Shown here piece after piece: positions 12,790 through 26,600 of a stretch of DNA of 64,000 nt. The notes under the pieces are model-generated. The model had not been told where the DNA came from, did not search any database, and worked only from the letters and a program-made list of their open reading frames with translations. The number at the start of each line of letters is the position of its first letter. Positions within the stretch are counted from its first letter, which is position 1. Source of the DNA: Auanema rhodensis (lineage: Eukaryota; Nematoda; Chromadorea; Rhabditida; Rhabditidae); the NCBI GenBank assembly GCA_964057225.1, contig OZ059897.1, positions 10,106,001 to 10,170,000 of the forward strand, given 5' to 3'. The translations under genes and the position numbers were made by a program.

Positions 12790-13346
12790 TATCTAAACAT
12801 ACAATAAATAAGTCGAGGGGATGAGGAGGCGAGAGCATGATAGTCTATATATATATATGAATTTCCAGGTATTAAAAAAACTTAAAACAAAATAGATTAA
12901 AACAGAGATTGAGATATTACATAAGTAAAAAAGTATGAAATAAATGAAAAAATTGGTAAAAAAACGACTATAACCATTTAAGTAACATCAGCTGAACCTT
13001 ACTGATCGATGCGTTTTATGCACGATCCGATTTTGATATTACAAATGTACATTATTTCTATTAAAGTCACATGCTCATTATAATGAGAATACTATGCAAA
13101 GATTATTGTATTGGATTAGTGGCGTTCCTTCCAATAACATACTTTTTTGTATGTATTTCTAAGTACTTTAAATGCATACATGCTATGTATTCGAATGTTT
13201 TCCTATACATACATTAATAGATTGTAAACATTTTATTTTTAAAATAGGATGGTTAAAATAAAAATAAAAAGATAGACAAGTATAGCAATATATAATATAT
13301 ATAATATATATATATATATTTGAAATATAAACAGTTAATCAAACTT
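12790..13346. other. Intergenic, AT-rich with TA repeats
   Basis: No gene seen. Contains a TA-rich run around 13284-13320 and short ATA repeats. It is presumably 5' flank of the LAPTM-like gene and 3' flank of the next minus-strand gene. Confidence 0.6.
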
Positions 13347-14203
13347 TTATAATCCCATTTGAATTGCTGTGTAATTCGATGGAATAGTGAATTGTACTAT
13401 CTTTTCCCCTTCAGAATATATAGCAACTTTGATTTTGTAATTACCCTTAAAAAGTATTTTGGACAGTTGACCTAGTGATTGTTTTCATTTATGTACCTTT
13501 AATAATGATAATAGTTGGATACCTAAAAAGGATGGCGATGGTGGCAGTTCCAATTTCGGGTTAAAATTGAGTTTTTCCTTAAAAGTACAAGTATACTTAT
13601 CTAGAGTTTAATATAATAACCTCTGCTTCTTGTAAGGTATGATTCCCTTCCTTTTGTAATAATCGACACATATCATGTGGAACGAATGTTGTTATTCTGA
13701 AATGACTAGAAAAATCAATTCAGATTAGTAAGTTCATGTATAATTTCACCAAAACTTGTTCGGTATGAAAATGTAGGTGCTTTTGCCCTCTTCACACAGA
13801 TCTTTACCCTCTAAGGAAACTGATGCCTTAACTATTCCGGAATGGAACAGATCGTAGTCTCGATCAGTTACTATTTCTCCTGAAATCGTCAAGTTCATCT
13901 ATATAAAGTCAATAGATGTTTACCTGAAATGACATGAAAATATCCTGGTAAAACAACATTAACATTGCCATCATGACATGAAGGCTTCATGTCAATATCA
14001 TATACCAAAATTACAATATCTCTAACTATTACAGGCACGTTTTCTATTAAATGATAGATTAGAAATTAAAGTTTTAAAAGCAGCATACCTCCATATGAAT
14101 CTATACGAATAACATTATCCACCCCATCAATACATTCATTATTAATAGTAAGGACATAAGAAATAATAATAATTAAAATATAATAAAATAGTGATTTATT
14201 CAT
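13347..14203 (-). CDS. Secreted GM2-activator-like (ML-type) lipid-binding protein
   Basis: Six exons (14203-14089, 14043-13924, 13879-13756, 13696-13621, 13577-13523, 13471-13347) join in phase to 204 residues. An N-terminal hydrophobic signal peptide (about residues 3-20) leads into a beta-rich domain. The C-terminal half follows the order seen in GM2 activator proteins: a cysteine-containing CRLLQKEGNHTL stretch, a Pro-rich LELPPSPSF strand, then GNYKIKVAIYSEGEK. Such proteins lift glycolipids or phospholipids out of membranes in lysosomes or extracellularly. Only some of the family's cysteines are conserved, so the exact class is inferred. Introns are 41-51 nt. It follows the same strand as its two neighbours but spacing (223 bp to the next gene) is not diagnostic of an operon. 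Confidence 0.65.
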
Positions 14204-14426
14204 TTATATTATATATTAATTATACAATTTGACCCAACACTTAACGTAGTAGAAAAATTAATAATTGAATATTATCTATTTCTCAATGTTTTCAAAATAT
14301 CATTGTAGCAAAAAGCAGGTGTAAAGGAAGATTCACCAATAGCACCAAAATAGCCTGTTTAAAATAGGAACAGGTTGGAATTTAGTCAACTCTGACATCC
14401 AAAAACAGTCAAAGATCTGAAAATTC

Positions 14427-15630
14427 TCAGAAGTCCGTTGATATTGTTATTAAATGTATTTTCGAAATTGAATATATTGCCATATGCTATGATAAAAAAA
14501 TTGATCTCAAATATCATATATGATATTTCTGATACCTTATTTGTTTTTGAAATAATTCTCTTGCAATATGAAATATTGAGCATAATTGTTGTTTCTCTCC
14601 ATACTTTTCTAAAAAAAATTATTCAGTTGTTGACAAAATTATTTTTCCAATTACCCTCCTTCTAATAGTTTCCACTTTGATATAACTCCTGAACTTGTCA
14701 ATGAGTACAAAACTCCATTCTGAGAAAAGATATCCACAGTATGTTCATTCCTTTTGAAACTGATGACGTGAGAAAGTTTCCTAAATGGAAACAAAATGGT
14801 CTCACAACTTGTTATCATCAAGGCTATACTTATTCCGAATGATATAACATTTTTGTTTGACTTTGTTTAAAAAGCCATAATGCTGAGAATCAATGAAGAC
14901 AGCATAGTTGATAGATTCGAAATATTTCTAAATGAAGTATATATGTATGTGAATTTATTTTGGACAATGATTTTATATACAATCTGTTCATCATAGACGG
15001 TGGTATATTCAGTTGTATCTTTTAAGCTTGTAAAGCATATTTCATTCTTATTTATAATTATTAAGTCTGTTGAATGACCAAAGAAATAAAAACAACGTTT
15101 GACTGGACAAAGAAGAGGCGATAAATAAGATATTCTATAAGGTTGATAGATACTTGAAAATATATAATTCGTACACAATTACCTTTGGAACTTATCATTT
15201 AAAATTTCTCCATCATTAGTGACATAATGATAAGTAGAACATGTCGGGAAAATGACATTAATAATATTGTTTTGTCTAAATACGTACAAATTCATTGAGC
15301 TCTAATCTCTTCACGTACTTTATTGTTTTAATAACTTTTGGCCCTGGCACCTTGGCTATTGTGATTTTGTTTTCCGCTAAAATCTGTAAAAGAACTTTCA
15401 TGTTGTTCACCAAAGTCAGAAAAACTAACAATCAAGTAATCTGATTCACTAATTAACTTATACTTCTTTCCTTCTTTGATCAATCCTAGCTCAAGAAATG
15501 ATCTTTTCTAAATTTATTCGAAGATAAAATATAATTGGGAAGCTTTAGGTAGTACAAGCAGGTTATTGGTATAAAAAACTTCCAAAATTAAATGTTGTTC
15601 ATCTATTCCAATAAGTAATGCAAAAAATTT
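14427..15630 (-). CDS. Orphan probable beta-propeller protein, 5' end not found
   Basis: Nine exons (15630-15580, 15507-15430, 15383-15351, 15301-15183, 15134-14981, 14927-14830, 14780-14655, 14608-14536, 14486-14427) join in phase to 263 residues with no start. The sequence reads as repeated beta-hairpins ending in Ser/Thr-Gly turns, for example KYKLISESDYLIILAEN, CFYFFGHSTDLIII and NGVLYSLTSSGVISKWKL, the last close to a WD blade. I could not place it in a known WD family. The first exon must lie upstream of 15632, since an in-frame stop sits just before the first acceptor. Evidence for coding is the long phase-consistent chain; function unknown. Confidence 0.6.
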
Positions 15631-16023
15631 CTAAAAATAGAATAAACATACTTAATATTAGTATAAAAGGATTATAATAGTATATTCATAAGTTCAAACT
15701 ATCAAATATACTTTTGTTTTTTTTTTTAGAATTAATGTTACGGAACTGAATATAGTTTACGTTATCTTTCAAGTTTATCTTGTCCTTATTATCGTTCTCT
15801 CACTATAATATAAGTTAAGAAAGAAAGTGGGTCTGTAATTCTCCTCATATCTTATTATAACCTATATCCGCGAAACTTACATACATATCTGAAATAAATA
15901 ACGTTCATTTCATATAATTTTCTCTGTAATGATACATCATCTTATCTTTGTATTTCTGAACTTTTTCAAATCAATTTATCATTATTTTCTATTTCAGTTA
16001 TGTAATTATACAATTTCGCTTTC

Positions 16024-17687
16024 ATGGTTAGTCGCTGGTTTACCATAATTCTCTCTATCTATGTGATAGCATTAATTTTAAATTTTCTTGTCGTACGAAA
16101 TGCTGCCATGTTTCCAAGATATGAATTTTCAAAAAAGGTTAGAAATATAATCCGATAATACGGAACGATTTTGTAAAATATGATTGATTAGGAACTCTCA
16201 GATGGTCCTTTGATCGCACGGAATGAATATATTCCTGGATTAGGAAAAGTATTTATAACTCATGATCTTAATTCTCTTTTCAATATCAAAAAAAAAGAAG
16301 AGAATAATTCTTCTGTTGTTAACGATCATGTATTAGAAGTTAGTTTTTACAATTTTAATAAAAAAACGACAACATGTTTAGGACATTGGAAATTTAGCAC
16401 AAGAAATATATCAGAAGTCCAATTCATTCATCTACTTTGTACTTATCAACGATGCTTTCAAAAGTTTAACTTTAAACTTTCTCTGCAATACAAAACATTT
16501 TTTAGTGAGTTGTAGATTTGATATATATATATTATCATTTTATAACGATAAATTATTTAGAATGTTCATACTCGATTATTAATTATTACCACAAGTGCCT
16601 ACACATGCCAGAGTATTAAAAGTCTTCATAACAAGGAAAGAATTGGATTTTCTGTTGTTTTATTATAAAGTTCAATAATTTAAGGTTTATTGTACGAGCT
16701 TGAATGTGGATCAATTAGATGAAGGAGCTCATTGGGGAAGTAAAAGTTATGGAGAAATTTTGAAATTGAGGATTCAAATAATGAGAAAGTTCATTGAGGT
16801 TAGACTTTCATATCATTACATCTCTTAAAACATTTTAAAATCTTTTTTTACATTTTATAGAAGTCTGTACGATTTGTTTTAATTGAACCAGATGCAATAT
16901 GGTTTGATGATCCATTTAATATTTTTAATAAAACTTTGATCGAAGATATAAAAGTGCCCATAAAAGGTAAAGTCGTTCAGGTAGGTACCGATTATGGTAA
17001 ACTTATATTTTCAAACTTTATATGTCAGTCAAATGATAGTCTGTCATTCAATCCGATGGTTGTGAATCCTACACGAAACACTAAATCAGCCTTTCTCAAG
17101 ATCGAGAAGATGCTAACCGAAAATCCATCTATATATGATCAAGTGACGCAAATCGTATAGTTTTTAGAGAATTCCCATTCGTTATAGGATATTCTGAATG
17201 AATTATGTTTCACAAAATCACTGCGATGTGGCATCTTTCCTTGGGAACTTATAGCTGACGGCATATGGTTGTTTTTTTAATCTTACATCTTAATCTTTAA
17301 TTTTTGAATAGGTTCAAAAAAAGCAATGAAGTTTCACAAAGTGTGCCAGTTATTGTGAATAATAATTTCTACATAGGTGTTAAAGAAAAAGAAAGTCGTC
17401 AAGCATTAAATGGATTTTGGTTTACAACATCCTCGGGAATATGCCATCAGCAGAAGGTTTTTCGAACACTTCAGAAGTATAGAAACCGTATACACAAACT
17501 CACTTGATATTTTCGAACACACAAATCACGAAACAATTTATGTAATTACGTACCCGTGATTCATTATGAATTACGTCATACAGTTTGCGAGCGCCAGCCT
17601 TTAGAGGCTTCAGTATTTGAGTTTGAGAATGATGTACTAAATTTGTATCGTTCAATATTTGAATCTGTAAATAAAGATTTAAAATAA
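16024..17687 (+). CDS. Type II membrane glycosyltransferase (nucleotide-sugar transferase fold)
   Basis: Nine exons (16024-16137, 16192-16338, 16382-16504, 16561-16653, 16685-16798, 16861-17154, 17188-17267, 17312-17487, 17584-17687) join in phase. A single N-terminal membrane anchor (residues 8-24) precedes a lumenal domain. Its motifs match the nucleotide-diphospho-sugar transferase family (PF03407-like): NDAFKSLTLNFLCNT, WGSKSYGEILKLR, the metal-site-like EPDAIWFDDPF, FNPMVV and a late NNNFYIG. The expected site is the Golgi. Exon 6 contains 16981-17028, a 48-nt stretch starting GTAGGT and ending GTCAG that is probably a further in-frame intron. Two introns, 16654-16684 (31 nt) and 17155-17187 (33 nt), are very short. 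Acceptor sugar and substrate unknown. Confidence 0.75.
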
Positions 17688-18167
17688 ATTAAAAACAACA
17701 ATACGACCTGCTTCTTGTATATAATAACAGATAACATCCAAAGTATTCTATCAAAAGCATTCTCGGGAAAATTCTCATTTTTTTGGTGATTACTTGTTCG
17801 ATCGGAAGCAATTATATCAGCATTCCCGCTGAAATCCTAAAAGCCAGGAAGTATAAACAATGTTATATTTCGAAACAGTTTCCACATACTTTCATGAGAA
17901 TTGAAAACATCTATTATATATTAGAAAGAAATACATACATAGATATGTTCATGTCTAATATGTATTTCAAAATGAAAAGGAAGAAACTTTCAGTTGGATA
18001 CGTACATACTTATGAATACTGACTGACTACGTTTTCAAAAAGCTTTCATTCTAAGGGAACAATAGTGTTTTTAGCTTTGCAGTAACTTCTTCACTATTTG
18101 TCGTTTTTTCTTAGTTTTCGTACTCTAATGTGGCTTTAGACTTCCTAAAAATTATTTTAAGTTTTCA

Positions 18168-18371
18168 ATGTTTTACACTGCCAGACTATCAGTTACTAAA
18201 TGGTTGCTACTTTTTTATAATATTTGCCTTGCTTTTGCACTGACCTGGTACTCAACTGTTGCAGTAAGAGTTGATGAATCAGTTGTGCTATTCTCTTTTA
18301 TTTCTGTCTGGACTGCCTGGCTTTTTATTTCTTTTTTACTAAACATGCCAAATTCAATTAATAATTATTAA
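18168..18371 (+). CDS. Possible small two-span membrane protein, 67 aa
   Basis: A single-exon frame with two strongly hydrophobic segments (about residues 10-32 and 38-59) separated by a short RVDES loop, and a polar tail. No family recognised. It may be a chance frame in AT-rich DNA, where Phe/Leu/Ile-rich translations are common; no splice sites or neighbour argue for it. Confidence 0.25.
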   Translation: MFYTARLSVTKWLLLFYNICLAFALTWYSTVAVRVDESVVLFSFISVWTAWLFISFLLNMPNSINNY

Positions 18372-19793
18372 TAGTATCTTACGGCATATCCAAGTTCATA
18401 TTACGAGCTTCCGGTAAATCCAACAATAGCTCAACTCGTCGTGCTTTGAATATTGTTTGAGTTGTTGTTTGCTTGAAATGATATGAGCATTCGACTTCAA
18501 TATCCGATAAATCTATTTTTAAATAACATTACATCACTTTATGAGAAAACATAACAAAACCTGAATTCATATTTGAGAAGAATTAATTATCAATCTCTAT
18601 GATTTCACTTTAATAAACATCGAATGAAGGTACCACAGCGTTTAGTATTGCCTATGTTCAGTAATAAGTAAGCGACAATTTGGTGAAATCCTTTTAATCG
18701 TTTAGGTTTGTAAGTTCATTGAATGAAGCAGACTAACATGTTTATGCCCGAATGATCAAGCTCTAAATTTATATTTTGATCTAAAAAGTTAAAATTGAAA
18801 ATAATATATTTAACCTTAGAAACATGAGCTCAATTGTTTTTAATTATTTTTCCTTCAAATAAAATGAAACAAATGGATATATCTCTTATTATTCCGTATG
18901 TATCATATTACTACTTGAACCTATTAATAAGTTTCATGAATATGTATATGTATATACTATGTGTATATGTCGGTACAACCATAGTATATGAAGATTTCTT
19001 CTTCTATATCTATATATATGTAATTCCTTATATATGTATATATGTATGTATACACAACTATTTATATGAGAAGTTTATGCATTTCTCAATTTTTTAATAA
19101 CATAATAGTTTAGGAAGCTGAGAGATAGAGAAGAGAAGGAGAGGGTAGTGGACGAACATTTTTTTTTCGACGCTTAATACTCGCTTGTTGTTATATTTAC
19201 GCTTGTTTAGATATAAAGAAAAGAAAAAAATCAAGCAAGAGTTCCTATTTTGTCTTCTAATATTTAGAGACAAATGTAGTCTAAGAACCAACAGAAATAC
19301 GTCGTCAACATTTAATATTGGATGCTAAGCATAGCCGTCATACATGCGTATCTTCCAATATTTTGTATATTTGATATTATTGTTAATAAATAAAAATAAA
19401 TAAAATATTCTATTAAAAGAACAATAATATATATTTATTGTTCAAATTATTTCCATTTAACGACATTTATTAGCTTTGGTTTTGTAAGTTGAGTTAAAAT
19501 TGGAAACATTCATTGTTTTCATTAAAAAGAAAAGTAGTGGTGGAGCAATACTATGTGTTTGTTTTGAAATTCTTTCTCTTTCTATCAAAAAGCATTAACC
19601 ATATAAGTTTTTTTTGGAAATAACATTCAAACGATATTTTGTTTTTTAAAGTACGCTATGTTCCACTATTATTTAAATGTTCAATCAAATTGGCTGTAAT
19701 TTAACTAATTTACGGAGGAACTTCGATGAGGAGAAAGCTTAACGAGCATTAACAAAAACTTTAGACATTAGGTTTATCAGGTATTTACTAGTA

Positions 19794-19795
<2 letters not shown>

Positions 19796-19832
<37 letters not shown>
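19796..19832. repeat. (TA)n microsatellite
   Basis: An uninterrupted TA run of about 18 units in the intergenic region. Confidence 0.95.
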
Positions 19833-19834
<2 letters not shown>

Positions 19835-20639
19835 TTTAAGAAACTTATTTGGAATCCAGTTTAAGCTTTATAATAGGTTAATTTTAGTTTGTTTGAATTG
19901 GAAAATGAGATAGTAAAATACAAGAGGGAGGAGCATTCTTGTTTCGTATGTTGCTATGTCCTCTCTAGAATCCTCATGTGTCTCTTAGGAATTGTTCTTC
20001 TTTTTTCTCTCTGCTTCTTATCTCTCTCCCTTTGCATTCATCCGCATATCTACTAGTCCTCTCTGTCTTTCCTTTTAGTTCGTTTTCAAACTACATCCTA
20101 TTATCAGAGGATTCCAATGTTTTGACCACATACATGCATACATATAACACATTCTTTCTCCTCATTCTCTGCTAGCCCATATTTGGAAGTAGTGATACTT
20201 AAATATAAATGAATTATTAAATTCAGTCTTTCAAAAAATTTATCAGATTAGGATGACGAACAGAACGAGCTGTGTGCTTCATAAAATTTAAACTGATAGC
20301 TTTTCGCAACTGGTCATATGAGCTCTAACTTCTAGAAGCCAAACAGCTTTATCACATATTTCTCATTATTTGCAGCTTCGAGTTGGAAAATATCGCTTTC
20401 TCTATTGCTTTCCTGATTTTCTTAATAATACGCTATAAACCTGCTAACATTTTTTTCCATAATATCGCATCTCATATTATATGCTCGTGTCCCTTATGTA
20501 AATGATTTTTGCTACTCTGTTGTTATTAAAAGTATTTTATTTGAATCACCTTTGTTTCATCTTGCTCGTTTTTGGATCAATTTATAACTTTTTAATTTCT
20601 TAAAGACTTGGATAAGCTGTTTTATATTCACACTCAATA

Positions 20640-23600
20640 ATGAGTTTGGACGAGTCTTCATCGCCTGAATCACTCGAGCAAATAGATGAAGAAAAACAGC
20701 GACGCGTTGTTCGTTGGGCATCTGTTCGTGAAAATGGTGCTAACAATAATGATAAAAATAATTTCGGTCTTCGTCGGACAGGCACTGTACCATCACTGGG
20801 AGGCAATAAATCAAGAAGTAAGTTTGTTTGTTCCGGTAAAAATGATCTTATGAACAGCAGATGTACATTGTTTTACTAGATACATGTGTTAATTATAAAA
20901 CTATATGAATATATTTCTATTATATCATATAGATGTACATACATACATCCATACATACATACATACATATATCATACAATTGCGAATAATTAATAAAGGT
21001 AATTAACACATTAAACATAGAAAATACATCACATAGATTTGAATAAATATGTATATATTATATATATTTCAAAATATAAGTATATATATATCGATTTGTT
21101 AAATTCTTGCTTCGAGTTTAAGCTTTTCCCTGTTTCCTCCTTTTCTCTCTTATTATTTTTCGCTATGCTTCCTGTTTCCCTCTTTGAACTCATTCTGCTT
21201 CTGTTTCTACTTATTTTTCATTCTCATTCTCTCTTCCTTTTATTACATTTCTTATGCTATCTCTCGTTCTCTCGTCATTTTACCCTCTCACTTTTTGAAT
21301 CTCTCTCTCTATCCCTCCTACAAGAGCAACTGTTGGGTATTTTTGAGACATAATCGGGCTCAACATTTATACTTACACGAATAAAATCAAACAGGAAAAG
21401 GAAAATGAAAATTAGCAAATCTTGTAATTAAATTAATTTTTTCTTCCGGAATAAAAAAATTATTAATTTGTATAGTTTTGACTCAACAAGAATATTTTAG
21501 CTGATCGATTGGATCCATTCGGAGGGCAAAGTTATCTTCGCGTCCCGGGAAATGTTTCAGGGAGAGCTTCTCCTTCTGTAGCTTCTATGACTTCTGAACC
21601 AGAATCATGCATAGATGACCAACGATTTTTGAACGAAGATGATGACATTGACATAGGTACGTCTATTTTCTATTTAAAACATTTGAATAAGTAACTTAAA
21701 AAGATCTGAAAGAAAGTAAAACCACCAGTATAGAATTTTAAATATTTTAAAAAGAATAACAAAAGAAATCAAAAATTCATCTTAAAAGCACTGATAGTTC
21801 AATTTTTTTTTTCTATTAAACTTGGACGGTTTGTTTCTTTTCATGAGAGTTTCTGAAAAAATTGGGAAAATGTATTCTATGCTACCTTCTAAATACATGG
21901 TTGCTTTCAATATTCACGATATTTATTAATTCATTATCTAATAAATGATAAACAAGACAATGGAACGATTCTAGAACTAAAACTACTCAGACTTACATGC
22001 TTGTATTACTTAAACATGTGTATTTACATGCTTCAGTCGGTAAAACTAAAACTTTTTTCGAAACTCATAATGGTAGATTCACGATTTGGGTCCAATAGGG
22101 AGTGGTGAGAGCATTTGTGATCGTAGCTTTGTTGAAGCTAAGTCTTCTTAGGACCAACTATTGTGAGTGTAGCTTGTCAGCTGTCAGATTCATTCATTCG
22201 AAACAGCAAAAGCTGGGCACCGAACTGGAAAAGAAGTCCAGGGTTTCTCGAACAGAACATGAGTTTGAAACATATCTGACATTCTTTGAAATTTCTTTGA
22301 AATAATAGATAAAATTTTTAATGAAATCAATTATTTCATTCATTCTCATCATGTTTTAACACTCTAAAATACATCATCTTTCTAATTTTTGCCCACATCA
22401 GATACTAACATACTATATTTGGCTATATTGTCTCACCAAATTTCATTGGCTCAAGAAACTCTCATTTAATTGATGGCTGAGTTTTATTGAATAATAAAGA
22501 ATGCTCAAAACTGAATATGTTGAAAATAGGAACCATTAATCATGCCATTAGCACGTCGGATAGGCAGTGAAGGCTGCTGAAATATTTCACGTGATGAGAG
22601 AGAGCCAGTTGTCTGAGCTCCCTTCATAGACCTCTTCAAGAACTCTTTCTTCGTATTCACATATTTTATCTTTACTTTTAAAAATAACTTTTATTTCTAT
22701 TTACAAATTTTTTTTCTTTTATTTCATATAATATATCCTGAAAAACATGTGCATTTATATTTTGATTTGTTGATATATCGATGTGTAATTATCTGATAGG
22801 ATGTACATATAATTGATGTTTCCGATTGAAAAATACACTAACTTTGTTGATTAATTGGTTTTTCATTATTACCAGTTATGCTTTTTTCAAATTTTATATT
22901 CTTATTTTTTGATAAATTGAAAGCTTTTCCATTTCGATTTCCTCGATGCCGGCTTTTTCATTCTTCTGAGCTCGTCGGTTCCAGCATTCATCTAACTTTA
23001 CCCACTAGAGACCTATATATTCTTGCCGCTGAACCAGATGGATTGGCTTCCTTTTAATGTTCAACTTAATTGTATAATATTGAGTTTTTGATATCCTTCG
23101 AGTTCCTCTTCTATCATGAAGTTTACAAGAATTTTAATGTTAATGTTTGTGATTGTCGAAACAAATTCCTACAACACTAAAAGCTTGTTAGACACTCAAT
23201 CTTTTAGTTTTTTTCTCACAATCTTGCCACTATTTATTAGTTAATAATGCTATTATACTCAATCAGAACGTATATTATTAAACCGTTTTGTGTTTTGATA
23301 CTTTATCTATGTATCTCGGTGTTCCTTATGTCATCGCCCCCAACGCATCTGCCAACCCAATTTTCAGGCATATCGACTCAATATTTATGAGAGCTGGAGG
23401 ATGTATACTTACTTCGATTCTTTCTCTTTTCTCATATGATTCACTCACGATGCTTACCAACAATGCTTCAGTTTTTTCTAACTAGATTATTATTCTTTTC
23501 ACTTATAATGTGATTATCATCTTGAATTTATAATTCAAATCTATATATTTTTTTAATCATTTAATGCTCATTCCTGTAAACTAGCTTAAACAAATCGTCA

Positions 23601-26600
23601 CTATTTTCTTTTATTGGATGTAGATGGTTAAACTTTTTCTTTCCAAGTCAATTAATTTCTTCAACTTGTCACTTAAACATTCCACGAAGGCGATTAATTT
23701 CTCTTCAATTTACTCGTCACTAAAAGGCTTAATGGGTGTTAGAAGAAGCTACGGTTCAGCTCATTGCTACCATCCTATAGCCAACAACTTCTGAAGTTTA
23801 CATTGAAATGCTCATAGCAGATATTCTTCCTAAATCTGTCTGTCTCTCTCTCTTCTTCCAAATGAAGATAATCGATGTGTATGCTCTTCCTTCATTGTTA
23901 TGATTCTCCTGAAAAGCTGTTCTCACCACTTACACTTCTATATGGGGAATCCTTGTTTTTTTCAGCATTCCATTCATATTTCTTGAATTATTATTTTGAA
24001 AAGTTGTTTCGTTTTTGAGCCTCCTTGAGGGGAAAATAGAAGTCAAATTGAATCAAAAGCAGTACATGAAGGCAGGGTTAAGCTCTGTGTCTATAACTCT
24101 GGAGTAAAAAAGACCAGAGAAAAAGAGATGAGGCTCTGAGGGATCGAAGACGAGATGAAATAGCAGAAGACTAGTAAGAGAGAACGAAATGTAGAGTGGT
24201 TTGAACAAGAGGAGCAAGAGTAGAAATAAAGAAGAGGAGATGGGGGTGGGACTGAGAAAAAAAGAGGTTTAGGAAGAAGAAAGGAGTAGTAGTAGAAGAA
24301 GAAAGAAAGAAAGAAAGGAAGAAAGAGAAAGTAAGAAAGCACGAAAGAAAGAAAGAAAGAAAGAGGGAGAGGCTAAAATAGAGAATGAGAGATAGATAGA
24401 TAGAGAGAATACGAGGGAGAGGAAAAGAGGGAGATAGAAAGAGAGAGAGGGAATGTTAGAACAACCGCCTCGAATATGTCTGCCATTGAAAATGAAAATT
24501 CGCACGGATTCTCACGTGCATTTGGATGAGCAGTTTAAGAAGTGAATGAAATGTGGAGAAAGAGAAGGATGAAGAAAACTAAAAACTTTGTCAATTATTA
24601 GAAATATTCAAGTTGCTGTCTCACCAATTGAAGTAATGTTGTTTTACTCTCTTGCTACGCTTTCTTTTCTCGAATTTTGTATATCCTGTCTTCCATGAAA
24701 TGATATTGTTTGACAAATTTTTCCGAAGAATTGCATCTCGAATAAAACTTCATTCGAGAGACTTTCATGAAAGTAAGCACAATCTTCTCCTTGTCTTTCT
24801 CCGAATCTAATGTATGTCTCCTTTAACTGTGCGTGCATGATGATAAATCATTGTGTTGAATTCGGAACTTTTCTCTCCGTTTTCTCAGTTTTATTACTCT
24901 TTGGCTTTTCCCGCTTCTTCACCTCTCCTGCTTGTCCGTTTGTCGTTTTGCTCAGAGTATTTTGATGTTTTACATGAAAAAAAACACAACGTTTTCTCTA
25001 TCTCTTATGATTTCTGAAATACTTACATACATATGTATGTATATTCTACTCATATGAATCCCTGCCATATTTTGCTTTAGCTTTATCAGTCAACTAATTA
25101 GTATGAAATACGATATTTATATATTTTTTCCCTAGTTAGAATTCCCTTCCTTCAAAACTCATTCACATCTCTAATTATCCATAAAAGCAAAATGAACAAG
25201 GCATCGCAACAGCAGCCCAATTGATCTCATTTTTTTTATAGCTTCGAGACATTGCGACTTTTAGAATTTCGGTCTCATACCAGTACTATTCTCTAACTTT
25301 TTAATCTTCCAGTCTAGATTAACTAACTTGAAGATGTCCCGGAATCTCAGGCTCCACCGTGAGGATTTGCAAGACTTCAGCGTTTCTAAGACGAAACTTT
25401 ATCCATTTTGCAAACAGCGTTGCTGAAGGGCGACGATGAAAGAATCTTTTCTTCCCACGTACATCTTTTATGCTAAATCGTTGGCAGTGTCCGAATCGCA
25501 CGAAAACTAAAAGCGCGATGTGTTCTTGGGAAAAAAGAGCACAAACGCTTTTGTCTATTGACTACTAGTTCTTGATATTCATATTCTGTATATATTTAAT
25601 TGTTCTTAGTTTAACTTACAATGCTTACTTTGATTATTCGTTTACGTTCTTGAGATTTTATCGATCGATCTTCTTGCTACTGGATTGTTATCATAATCAT
25701 CTCCTCCATTTTTCTTCAGAAATGTGCTAATGGCGTCACCAGATTCAGACAAGACTGATCCTTTCCATGCTTCTGATCCACCATCTGCTCCACTAACCTT
25801 TCGGGCTATTCCCGCTGTGTCTAGTAGTGCTAAATCTATTATTGACCGTAAACTACGTAAATTCGCATCTGAGGCTTCATTTGCTACTGAAACAGCATCG
25901 GAAAGCAGTCTCGAAAAAGAGGTGCCCAGTAGAACACGCGTATTCACTGTTAAGCCATCACAATACAAAGCAAATGGATCTGGACAACCTTCAACAAGTT
26001 CCGGAGGTCCTAGACGACGACGTCTTGATTCGGACGCCAGTGGTAGTGCTGGAAGTGACCTAACAGTAGCCAGCGGTATTCAAACACCTCGTCGATTGAA
26101 AAGACCAAAAAGTACTGGAGAGATGTGCACAAGCTGTACTTCAGCTACGATTCATTCGTTGGAAAGTGGCAATATCGCAGTACCAGAAGCAAGAAGACCA
26201 AGTCATGTGTATATGATGGACGATGACAGCATCCACGAATTCGAAGGAGATGAAGGTTGGTATTGATATGAACTTAGTGATTTTCGAAAATTAAAACTAA
26301 TTAGAACGATATGTTTATTCTACATATATACAGTTGATTTCGAGTTCCAGCATATTTTGAAAAAGCAACGAAAAAGTGAAAGTTTTAAACAAAAAAAATT
26401 GAAAAACAAATAACAAAACTAGCCAAAATGAAATTGTTTGTATGATTTATGTCTGCAGTGAGTAAGGCATCATGCTGCATACGTGAGGCATTGCATTGTG
26501 AGACCCTATTTAGATCTGAAAAGCTAGAACTTTACACAATTTACTAGACATTTTATATGCGTTTTCCTCTTAAGATCTTCTATCCCTGATCTTGTTGCTT

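Larger units (their letters stand above)
17688..20639. other. Intergenic, 3 kb, repeats and no assured gene
   Basis: AT-rich, with a perfect (TA)n run at 19796-19832 and ATG/TATA-rich strings around 18930-19060. One 67-codon open frame with two hydrophobic segments is listed separately. The right end should contain the promoter and leader of the SLC4A11-type gene. Confidence 0.5.

Noticed and set aside
17304-17687. In-frame TGA in the glycosyltransferase, suggesting recoding
   Set aside because: A GTATAC...CATACAG intron (17488-17583) removes the TGA and keeps phase, so no recoding is needed.
24091-24505. Ser/Phe/Leu-rich minus-strand frames
   Set aside because: Translation of the polypurine tract; not a gene.
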